From contig NZ_CP011273.1 of NCBI RefSeq assembly GCF_001610895.1, positions 4,216,001-4,280,000 of the forward strand: a stretch of 64,000 nucleotides of DNA, given 5' to 3'. Positions 57,519-64,000 of the stretch are shown piece after piece; position 1 is the stretch's first letter, and the number at the start of each line of letters is the position of its first letter. A program made the position numbers and the translations under genes. Source of the DNA: Planctomyces sp. SH-PL62 (GTDB lineage: Bacteria; Planctomycetota; Planctomycetia; Isosphaerales; Isosphaeraceae). A model generated the notes under the pieces. That model saw only the letters and a list, made by a program, of their open reading frames with translations, did not search any database and was not told the origin of the DNA.

Positions 57519-58421
57519 ATGGGTGACCTGGCTTGCGTCAATGGGGAATTGATGGCGCCCGAACAGGCGACCGTCCCGATCTATGATCGCGGCTTTCTGT
57601 TCGGAGATTCGGTGTACGAGGTCTGCCGAATCTACCGGGGCCGTTGTTGGCTGGAAGCCGACCACCTGCTGAGACTCAAGCGGAGCCTGAAGGAACTGGA
57701 TTTCCCCCCCTACGACCTCGACCAACTCGTGGCGCGCATCTATCGCACGATCCGGGCGAGCTTCGTCAAGGAGGGCCTGGTCTACGTCCAGGTCACTCGC
57801 GGCGTCGCACGCCGGACCCACGCATTCCCGAACCCGCCCGTCCCGCCGACCGAGGTCATCATCGTCATGCCCTTCGACGACGGTCCCTCCGCCGCTCTCC
57901 GAAAGACGGGGGTCCCGGTCGTCAGCCGTCCCGATCTCCGCTGGAAGCGCTGCGATATCAAGACGACAAATCTGCTTGGGAACGTCCTCGCCAACAATTC
58001 GGCGCATCGCGAAGGGGCGTATGAAGCCGTGTTGGTCGACCATGAAGGCCATGTCACCGAGGCCACCCACACCTCGCTCCTTTGGTGCCGGGAAGGACGC
58101 ATCGAGGCGACGCCGGAAGGTCATGAGATCCTCATCGGCATGACCCGTCACCTGACGGAGCGTCTGGCCGCCAAGATCGGCATCCCTTTCGTCGAATCTC
58201 GCGTGACGCTCGCTGAACTCCAGGCGGCCGACGAGGCGATTCTCGTAGGGACCTCGACCGAGATCATGCCCATCGCCACGATCGACGGCAAGCCCATCGG
58301 ATCCGGAAAGCCGGGTCCGATCACGGCGAAGCTCCAGGCGGCTTACAAAGAAGAGCTCGAGTCCTGGCTCGACGAGGCGGCTTCCTTCGAGACGAAGAAA
58401 GCCTCGGCGAAGCTCTCATGA
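57519..58421 (+). CDS. Class IV (branched-chain/D-amino acid type) aminotransferase
   Basis: 300 residues from ATG 57519, with AAAGGAT eight bases upstream; a GTG at 57477 would add 14 residues. Fold type IV signatures: PIYDRGFLFGDSVYEVCR, the PLP-lysine region WKRCDIKTTNLLGNVLAN, and EATHTSLLWC and VGTSTEIMPI. It could be BCAT (IlvE), D-alanine aminotransferase (Dat) or ADC lyase. IKTTNLLGNVLA favours the amino-acid aminotransferase type. It lies downstream of pheA, so transamination of phenylpyruvate is a reasonable but unproven idea. The stop overlaps the next start as ATGA. Confidence 0.9.
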   Translation: MGDLACVNGELMAPEQATVPIYDRGFLFGDSVYEVCRIYRGRCWLEADHLLRLKRSLKELDFPPYDLDQLVARIYRTIRASFVKEGLVYVQVTRGVARRTHAFPNPPVPPTEVIIVMPFDDGPSAALRKTGVPVVSRPDLRWKRCDIKTTNLLGNVLANNSAHREGAYEAVLVDHEGHVTEATHTSLLWCREGRIEATPEGHEILIGMTRHLTERLAAKIGIPFVESRVTLAELQAADEAILVGTSTEIMPIATIDGKPIGSGKPGPITAKLQAAYKEELESWLDEAASFETKKASAKLS

Positions 58422-59248
58422 CGACCGCCGAGCCGTTCGACGCAAACGATCCCTTCGAGTTGCATTTCCACCGCGAGCCGATACTCGACTCCGGTGTGAG
58501 TCTGCTCGTGCTTCGAAGCGATGCCGAGGCGGATCTCGATCCTGCGGTATGGAACGCCAGCGTCGAATGGTTGCGGTCTCAGGAGCGGTCCCTAGAGATC
58601 GTCGTAAAACTCGTCGATGGTTCTGATCCCCGCCTCTGCGAGTTGATCACGAGCTTCCTGGACGACGCATCGCAGCCCACCATCGCGATCTGCAAGGCGG
58701 CCGAGCCGCCGAGCCGTGAGCAATGGGAGCCATTGTTGAAGGCCCTCGACCTGGCCGACCATGTCCTCGGCAACCGGCCGGCGGCGATGTCAGCCGCCAT
58801 CGGTCGTCGTCTGGCTCGCGTCGTCCGCCGCGTCGTCCTGGGCGTCCCCCTGACCGATGTTTATTCGCCCTTGAGCCTGCACAGGGCGGAGAAGCTTCGA
58901 GAAATCCCGATGCAGTCGGGCTCGTCGTTCATCGATGTCGAGATCCTGGCCAAGGCAACGTTCCTGGGACATATCCTGGAAGAACCGTGCATCCTCCCGA
59001 TGCGGGGGACGACCTGGCGGCGAGGCTGGCTTCGAGACCTGGGCACCGTCTTCAAGCGACCCGCATTCCGCCGCCCTCACGAATATTCCGTCGATTCACG
59101 ACCACTTGAACATTCGCAACGCCAGCCAGAAAGTCCCGACGGCCCAGGCGGCGAGGATCGCCAGGGCGCGTGCGACCTCGAATCGCCCCAGGCCGGCCCC
59201 CTCCAGGATGACCAGACGAAGGCCGCCGACCAATTGGGTGAGCGGTAG
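58418..59248 (+). CDS. Degenerate glycosyltransferase-like protein overlapping the convergent ABC permease
   Basis: 276 codons starting in an ATGA overlap with the aminotransferase gene. Residues about 60-215 follow the pattern of GT2 dolichol-phosphate-mannose synthase-like enzymes: DDASQPTIAICKA, DLADHVLGNRP and VYSPLSLHRAEKLREIP then SGSSFIDVEILAKATFLG, equivalent to the SGFRLFRRE ... FxxExLxKA segment. The metal-binding DxD is not seen. After about residue 225 the sequence is low-quality and lies over the 3' end of the minus-strand permease gene (about 150 bp of overlap), so the true end may be earlier or the C-terminus is decayed. Confidence 0.6.
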   Translation: MTTAEPFDANDPFELHFHREPILDSGVSLLVLRSDAEADLDPAVWNASVEWLRSQERSLEIVVKLVDGSDPRLCELITSFLDDASQPTIAICKAAEPPSREQWEPLLKALDLADHVLGNRPAAMSAAIGRRLARVVRRVVLGVPLTDVYSPLSLHRAEKLREIPMQSGSSFIDVEILAKATFLGHILEEPCILPMRGTTWRRGWLRDLGTVFKRPAFRRPHEYSVDSRPLEHSQRQPESPDGPGGEDRQGACDLESPQAGPLQDDQTKAADQLGER

Positions 59249-60178
59249 AGTCTGGATGAGCGGCTGGACGACGGCGGGGAACCGATCCGAGGAGAAGAAG
59301 ACCCCGGAAAGGAGCCACATCGGCATCATGACGAGGTTCATGAGCCCACTGACGGTCTCCGTCGTGGCGGCCCGGCTGGCGATCAAGAGTCCGAGTCCGG
59401 CGAACGCCAGCGCTCCGACGACGTCCAGCAGAACAATCAGCGCAAGGCTACCCCGGATAGGCATCTGGAACACGACGACGCCCAGTAAGAGGAGAACTCC
59501 GAGGTCCGGCAGTAGGAAGGTGAGTCGCGATGCGAGGATGGCTCCGAGGAAGTCGCGACGTGGCATGGGGGTGGCGACGTAGCACTTCAGCAGCTTCGCA
59601 ATTCGAAGGTTGACCAGGAAAAAGCCGACACCCCACAGCCCGCCTCCCATCGCATTCAGCCCGATCAGGCCGGGGATGAGAAAGTCGATGTAGCGGGAGC
59701 CGGGCTCCGTCACCAACTCGTCCCTCGTCGCGATCGGATCGACCCGACCGGCGGCTTTCTGAATCACATCGTCGACGGTTTGTCGCGCGGCGGCGGCCTC
59801 CGGTCGAGTCGGATCGAAGCGATAGGAGACACTTCCCTCTTCCCCCGGCGAGACCACGATCGGCGTCCGCCCCGTCCTCAGTCGGGCTAGAGCCTCGGGC
59901 TCGGGATAGACCTTGAGGACCACCCTGGGTGCTGAGACGAAATCGGTCCAATTCCCGGCCGAATTGTGCGCGGCGACGGCGGCCTCGACTTTTGCGAGCC
60001 CCCGCCCCGCGACGACGTCCACCTCCACGGGAGCAGGCGGTCGGCTCTGAAAAGCAAAGCCCAACACGATTGCCAGAAGCATCGGGAAGCCGTAGACCCA
60101 GAAGATCCGCGCAGGCTGTCGGATGAACTCGCGAAGGCGGGCGAGATAGAGCTGGAAGAAGGGCGAGTTGCGAAGCAT
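59096..60178 (-). CDS. ABC-2 type transporter permease
   Basis: 360 residues. The N-terminal cytoplasmic stretch (PFFQLYLARLREFIRQPARIFWVYG) leads to one membrane helix, then a long external loop (about 40-170) with EVDVVAGRGLAKVEAAV. About five clustered C-terminal helices carry GLIGLNAMGGGLWGVGFFLVNLR and LGLLIASRAATTETVSGLMNLVMMPMWLLSG. This is the ABC-2/NodJ-like export permease topology. It follows its ATPase gene on the same strand with 53 bases between. Export of a drug or lipid-like molecule is likely, but the substrate is unknown. Confidence 0.92.
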   Translation of the reverse strand: MLRNSPFFQLYLARLREFIRQPARIFWVYGFPMLLAIVLGFAFQSRPPAPVEVDVVAGRGLAKVEAAVAAHNSAGNWTDFVSAPRVVLKVYPEPEALARLRTGRTPIVVSPGEEGSVSYRFDPTRPEAAAARQTVDDVIQKAAGRVDPIATRDELVTEPGSRYIDFLIPGLIGLNAMGGGLWGVGFFLVNLRIAKLLKCYVATPMPRRDFLGAILASRLTFLLPDLGVLLLLGVVVFQMPIRGSLALIVLLDVVGALAFAGLGLLIASRAATTETVSGLMNLVMMPMWLLSGVFFSSDRFPAVVQPLIQTLPLTQLVGGLRLVILEGAGLGRFEVARALAILAAWAVGTFWLALRMFKWS

Positions 60179-60231
60179 GCACGATCCTTAATGCGACTCG
60201 ACGAAGCTCCGGGTCCGATTGATCGGCGGGT

Positions 60232-61245
60232 TCACCGGGAGGTGCGAGAGCGACGCCTGCCGCGTCGTCCGCTTCGAGATTCTGCGCCCGGTTCCGCCAC
60301 CTCGTCGTCGCGGAGGTGGCGCCCGGTCAGGGCGACGAAGACGTCTTCAAGACTGACATGGCGGGTCGTGAGGCGGGCGAGTCGTCGGCCGTTCGTCGCC
60401 AGTGCCCCGAGAAGGGCCGGGATGGCTCGGTGCGGCTCGCCGACCGTCAGAGAATAGCCGTCCGCCTCGGCGCGCGCCGCGCGCACGGAGTCGAGAGCGG
60501 AGAAAGGGTCGAGATCGAGCGAATCTCCCTCATCGACGGCGAACTCCACGACGTGCTCGCCGCCGAGCCTGGCGATCAACTCGGCAGGCGAGCCGATCGC
60601 GATGATCCGCCCCTGGTCGATCACGGCCACTCGATCGCAGAGACGTTCGGCCTCATCCATGTAATGGGTGGTAAGCAGGACGGTGCGGCCACGACCTCGA
60701 AGGTCGAGGATCACGTCCCAGAGTTGTCGACGAGACTGCGGATCCAGGCCCGTCGTCGGTTCGTCCAGGAAGAGGATTTCGGGGTCTCCGATCAGCCCGA
60801 CCGCGACCGCAAGGCGCTGCTGCTGCCCGCCCGAGAGCTGTTCCACCAGTGAGTTGGCCTTGGTTTCGAGCGACACTCTCGCGATGGCCTCGTCGACCGT
60901 CAGTCCCTGGCGATAGAAGCTGCGAAAGACGGTCAAAAGTTCCCGGACGGTCTCCTTCTCGGGGAATCGCGTCTCCTGTAGCGTGACTCCGATCCGTTCA
61001 CGTATGTCAGAGGGATCATGATCCCAGCGCCGGCCGAGAATCTCCACGTCGCCGGAGGTCGGCCGATTCAGACCCTCGAGAATCTCGACGGTCGTGGTCT
61101 TGCCGGCTCCGTTAGGCCCGAGGAGGCCGAAGCACTCGCCCTGACCGATCTCCAGGTCGATGCCGGCGACGGCGTCGACGGGGCCGTCGCGGCCTGGATA
61201 CTGCTTGCGCAAGTCCTTGACGCGAATTGCCGGCACCGTCGTCAC
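60232..61245 (-). CDS. ABC transporter ATP-binding protein (ABC-2 partner)
   Basis: 337 residues. The nucleotide-binding domain has Walker A GPNGAGKTTTVE, a Q-loop near LQETRF, signature LSGGQQQRLAVAVG, Walker B ILFLDEPTTGLD and a His switch TTHYMDEAE. A C-terminal DUF4162-like domain (HVVEFAVDEGDSLD ... TTRHVSLEDVFVALTGR) marks the drug/antibiotic-resistance subfamily (DrrA/NatA-like). The last about 25 residues are Arg-rich. It precedes the permease gene on the same strand. Together they form a complete two-gene exporter. Confidence 0.95.
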   Translation of the reverse strand: MTTVPAIRVKDLRKQYPGRDGPVDAVAGIDLEIGQGECFGLLGPNGAGKTTTVEILEGLNRPTSGDVEILGRRWDHDPSDIRERIGVTLQETRFPEKETVRELLTVFRSFYRQGLTVDEAIARVSLETKANSLVEQLSGGQQQRLAVAVGLIGDPEILFLDEPTTGLDPQSRRQLWDVILDLRGRGRTVLLTTHYMDEAERLCDRVAVIDQGRIIAIGSPAELIARLGGEHVVEFAVDEGDSLDLDPFSALDSVRAARAEADGYSLTVGEPHRAIPALLGALATNGRRLARLTTRHVSLEDVFVALTGRHLRDDEVAEPGAESRSGRRGRRRSRTSR

Positions 61246-61305
61246 GCAGTCGTCCTCCAGAGACGCGGCACGATTCCTACTCGCATCGGCGAAACCCGGT
61301 GCGCG

Positions 61306-62592
61306 TCAGATCCCGAAGCCGTCCTGTAGCATCGTATTTCGCGGAACCACGACGACACCGTCACGAATGACGTGCGTGTCGCATTCCTCCGAGTCGACGA
61401 TTCCTGTTTCGTTGAGCACCTTGACGTTGCGGCCGATTCGCGAATTCTTGTCGACGATCGCTCGCTCAACGACGGCACCGGCGCCGACGCCGAGGTTGAC
61501 CAGCCCCTCGCCTTGATTCCGACGGACGTCGGCGGGCTGTTCATACCAGTCAGCCCCCATCAGGTAAGAGTCGCGAATGGTCACGTTGTCGCCGATGATC
61601 GATCGGACGCCGATCACGGAATTCTCGATCACCGAGCCTCGACCGATCACGCAGCCGTCGCAGATCAAGCTGTTCCTGATCGTGGAACCGAGAATCCGCG
61701 AACTCGGAAGGTATCGGGGCCTCGTGAAGATCGGCTGCTCGCCGAGCGTGAAATCGAACGGGGGATGGTCCAGGGTAAGGTCGACGTTAGCCTGGTGGAA
61801 GGCGCCGACGGTGCCGATGTCTTCCCAGTATCCGTCGAACAGGTGCGCCTGCACGCGCTGCTGGCTGATCGTCTGGGGGAGCAGTTCGTGGCCGAAGTCG
61901 GTCGCGGTGCTGGTGGCGAGCAGGTCCACGAGCGTCTTGGTGTTGAAGACGTAGATCCCCATGCTGGCGAGATAAGGACGACCATGGGCCTTGAGGCCCA
62001 GCTTCTCAAGCCAGTTGGGGTCGGTGCGGACCCGATTGAGCTTCTCCTGCGTCTTCGGCTTCTCTTCGAAGTCGATGACCCGGCCGTCGGCCTGGATCCG
62101 CATGATTCCGCAGGAGCGAGCTTCCGACTCGGGCACCGGCAACGCGGCGATCGTCACGACGGCCTTGTTGTCGATGTGGGTCTTGATCATCTCCTGGAAA
62201 TTCATCCGGTAGAGCTGATCGCCCGAGAGAATCAGGACCAGGTCATAGTCCTTGTCGGTGAAGTAAGGGATGTTCCGACGCACAGCGTCGGCGGTACCCT
62301 GATACCACGACTCGTTCTGCATCGTCTGCTGGGCGGCCAGGATTTCGACGAAGCCTCCCTCGAACGGGTCGAACTTGTAGGTGTTGTAGATGTGCCGGTG
62401 GAGGCTCACGGAGTTGAACTGGGTGACGACGAAAATGCGGTGCAGCCCGGAGTGAATGCAGTTCGACACGGGGATGTCGATAAGACGGTACTTCCCGGCG
62501 ATCGGCACCGCGGGCTTGCTCCGCGACTTGGTCAGCGGGTAGAGGCGAGTGCCCCTCCCCCCTCCCAAGATCAACGAGATGACCCGAGGCAT
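61306..62592 (-). CDS. glgC: Glucose-1-phosphate adenylyltransferase
   Basis: 428 residues from ATG 62592, with AAGGAGGG upstream; the frame continues to 62715 without similarity. The nucleotidyltransferase domain begins SLILGGGRGTRLYPLTKSRSKPAVPIAGKYRLIDIP, followed by NSWYQGTADAV-type QGTADAVRRN and DLVLILSGDQLYRM. ASMGIYVFNTK and a C-terminal left-handed beta-helix (SLICDGCVIGRGSVIENS, RNVKVLNETGI) complete it. It makes ADP-glucose, the donor for glycogen synthesis. With the treS-maltokinase gene in this window it points to alpha-glucan/trehalose storage. Confidence 0.97.
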   Translation of the reverse strand: MPRVISLILGGGRGTRLYPLTKSRSKPAVPIAGKYRLIDIPVSNCIHSGLHRIFVVTQFNSVSLHRHIYNTYKFDPFEGGFVEILAAQQTMQNESWYQGTADAVRRNIPYFTDKDYDLVLILSGDQLYRMNFQEMIKTHIDNKAVVTIAALPVPESEARSCGIMRIQADGRVIDFEEKPKTQEKLNRVRTDPNWLEKLGLKAHGRPYLASMGIYVFNTKTLVDLLATSTATDFGHELLPQTISQQRVQAHLFDGYWEDIGTVGAFHQANVDLTLDHPPFDFTLGEQPIFTRPRYLPSSRILGSTIRNSLICDGCVIGRGSVIENSVIGVRSIIGDNVTIRDSYLMGADWYEQPADVRRNQGEGLVNLGVGAGAVVERAIVDKNSRIGRNVKVLNETGIVDSEECDTHVIRDGVVVVPRNTMLQDGFGI

Positions 62593-62849
62593 GATACCCT
62601 CCTTCAAGGGCGAGGCGGGTCGTCGCTCGGGGCGACGGCCGCGGATGCGGATTGTGGCTTGTTGACGGCTTCGACTCTTCGTCCGGACCCTCGGCAGACA
62701 CAAGTCTCGTGCCAAAGGAGGGTGGTGGCGTACGGCCCGATCTGCCCGTCCCCACGTCCGTGACGAAAGGATGCCGGTCGGATCGATTCCCTTGGCTCAT
62801 TCGACGCATCCGCGGCTTCAGTCCATGGCCCGGCCGGACCTCCGCGCGA
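62593..62849 (-). promoter_or_regulatory. Leader region of glgC
   Basis: About 257 bases between the downstream end of the 107-aa gene and the glgC start. Only the strong AAGGAGGG ribosome site before ATG 62592 is clear. No promoter or terminator hairpin that I would defend is visible. Confidence 0.35.
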
Positions 62850-63173
62850 TCACCATCCGCGCGACATGTTCGATTCAACCACCTTCCGGGCCTGTTCCAG
62901 GTCCGACCCGGTCTTGTGCATGTAGAGGCGCACGGCGTGAAGCTTGTCGCCCGCCGCATTCGCCAGGCACTCGCGGGCCGTCGAGCACGGGTCCACATCG
63001 GCCTGGAGGCCCAGGAGATTCTTGGAAATCACCCAGGCGTCGCGCGGGCGTTGCGAGACGCGAAGGATCTCCTCCGTCGGGTAGTTCGTCTGGGCGAACG
63101 TCCGGGCTGAGGCTTCGCTCTCGGCGAATGCGATCATGATATGCGACGTCGTCTCGACCTCGAAGAGAGGCAT
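62850..63173 (-). CDS. Small protein with ribosomal L7/L12-like C-terminal motif
   Basis: 107 residues from ATG 63173 with AAGGGGA upstream; a start at 63215 would add 14 residues. The N-terminal half (FEVETTSHIMIAFAESEASARTFAQTN) looks like a small beta-alpha unit. The C-terminal half (KLHAVRLYMHKTGSDLEQARKVVE) matches the L7/L12 C-terminal helix pattern KIxAIKxxRxxTGLGLKEAKxxVE, which in L7/L12 contacts GTPase factors. Two cysteines (CSTARECL) lie between. It is not L7/L12 itself. I do not know its role. Confidence 0.65.
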   Translation of the reverse strand: MPLFEVETTSHIMIAFAESEASARTFAQTNYPTEEILRVSQRPRDAWVISKNLLGLQADVDPCSTARECLANAAGDKLHAVRLYMHKTGSDLEQARKVVESNMSRGW

Positions 63174-63215
63174 GACTCGAATCCCCTTCGCACGAGAAAT
63201 TGAGGAAGGATCCAT

Positions 63216-63781
63216 GGCGGGCTCGCGTCGCTCCCGCCGCGATCTCTTGTCATCTTCAGTCGATCGTACTCCCCCCGTCGACCCCGGTCAAAGGGGCTGA
63301 CCGTTCCACGTCGAGACCCGGTGAGTAGAAGCGGGCTGACCGTCACGTCCCCGGTTTCAGGTATATCGAGCCAGGCCTCCCGCCAGGCTCCGACCAACAC
63401 TCCGGCGGGGTCCGTTGGAACGAAACCGTGAGCGTCCGAGGTGGATCTCTGATCGGTCGAAGTTCCGATGCTCGACGATTCGGAGCGATTGCGAGGTCTT
63501 TAACGATCTGGATCGATGGGCCGTTTCCTCAACTCCGTGATCTCCATCTGAAACGCCGCGCTTCGATGGATTCCGCCTGGAGAGGAGGGTGCTCGATCAG
63601 CTTCGTTATCGTCATTTACGCAATCCACAAGTCAAGATGATAGTTCTTTGGAATGTGAATGGAATCAGGAATGCTCCCGCTCCCCCGGGATGGCATCTGA
63701 AATGAAGAACTCGCCTTGCTTTCACGAGCACCGGATCCTTAAGCTTGGGTGTCTCGAATTGTTCCCGAACTGAGACCCGGT
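63216..63781. other. Gene-poor intergenic stretch
   Basis: About 566 bases between the 107-aa gene and the partial gene at the window end. I see no credible ORF, RNA gene or hairpin terminator. It should hold promoters of the two flanking genes, but no consensus site can be defended. Confidence 0.4.
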
Positions 63782-64000
63782 ATGCGCACCATCCTCCACT
63801 TCCTTCATCGCCCTCTGGTTGCCCTCGTGGCGATCCTCGCCGCGTCGTCGGTGGGCGAGGTCTCGGCCTGCACGGCGATGAAGCAGCCTGGGGGGGTATT
63901 CGAAGCGGTCTGCTGCTGTCGTTCGACCGGGGCTGAGGAGTCTCGATCGTCGTCGGGCGTATCCCATCAGCCCGCGATCTTACCGCTGGCAGCGACATCC
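63782..64000 (+). CDS. Small secreted cysteine-rich peptide, 5' part only (cut by window end)
   Basis: 73 codons are open to the window edge. A signal peptide (RTILHFLHRPLVALVAILAASSVGEVSA) precedes CTAMKQPGGVFEAVCCCRSTGAEES, with four cysteines (one, then three adjacent). The Cys cluster suggests metal binding or disulfide bonds. The rest cannot be seen. The minus-strand ORF over the same bases is weaker. Confidence 0.6.
   Translation, partial: MRTILHFLHRPLVALVAILAASSVGEVSACTAMKQPGGVFEAVCCCRSTGAEESRSSSGVSHQPAILPLAATS

Noticed and set aside
63612-63998. Minus-strand ORF over the partial secreted peptide
   Set aside because: Low-complexity Arg/Pro/Ser composition; the plus frame has a proper signal peptide.

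Overview
The window is high-GC DNA from a planctomycete, most likely of the Isosphaeraceae (Paludisphaera/Singulisphaera/Isosphaera type). This rests on the planctomycete signature families: three cytochrome/DUF1549-DUF1553 proteins, two DUF1501 proteins, a DUF1559 pseudopilin, many GTG/TTG starts and several secreted proteins known mainly from this phylum. I see no rRNA, tRNA, CRISPR array, IS element or phage gene. It reads as chromosomal core plus lineage-specific genes.

Layout. 1-1053 (-): 5' part of a PSCyt1/DUF1549 protein cut by the window edge. 1407-10923 (+): a complete chemosensory operon, cheW - soluble GAF/PAS/GAF receptor - small Imm10-like protein - cheR - cheA - cheC - cheD - cheY - cheB, with several ATGA overlaps. 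No flagellar or pilus gene lies beside it, so its output is unknown. 11-26.5 kb: mostly single genes: FG-GAP protein, VanZ, secreted esterase, orphan solute-binding lipoprotein divergent from a sialic-acid-lyase-like aldolase, amidohydrolase, a HAD/MFS pair resembling E. coli ybjI-ybjJ, a DUF4832 secreted protein, a second MFS transporter, a membrane-anchored cytochrome c and a RidA protein.

26.7-35.1 kb: a large cytosolic protein with two J-like domains, zinc ribbons and fibronectin-like repeats; a protein of unknown function; a HhH-GPD DNA glycosylase; a beta-lactamase-fold hydrolase; a small secreted protein; an Mrp ATPase that lacks the usual CxxC; and a receiver-like protein. 35.15-35.87 kb is gene-poor and AT-richer. 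A small lipoprotein and a DUF1559 pseudopilin with a strong terminator follow.

37.7-50.6 kb: a trehalose synthase-maltokinase fusion flanked by two inverted cytochrome/DUF1501 pairs. 50.8-56.2 kb: clpB and dnaK (both -), with a terminator between them and an excellent sigma-54 type promoter match upstream of dnaK. 56.2-59.2 kb (+): pheA, a class IV aminotransferase and a degenerate glycosyltransferase-like protein that runs into the convergent ABC permease. 59.1-62.6 kb (-): an ABC-2 exporter pair and glgC, which with the treS-maltokinase gene points to trehalose/glycogen metabolism. The end holds a small protein with an L7/L12-like C-terminus and a truncated secreted peptide.

The most unusual items are the sigma-54 match before dnaK, the Imm10-like gene inside the che operon, the J-like/zinc-ribbon/FN3 protein, the Mrp without CxxC, and the mirrored cytochrome/DUF1501 modules around treS.
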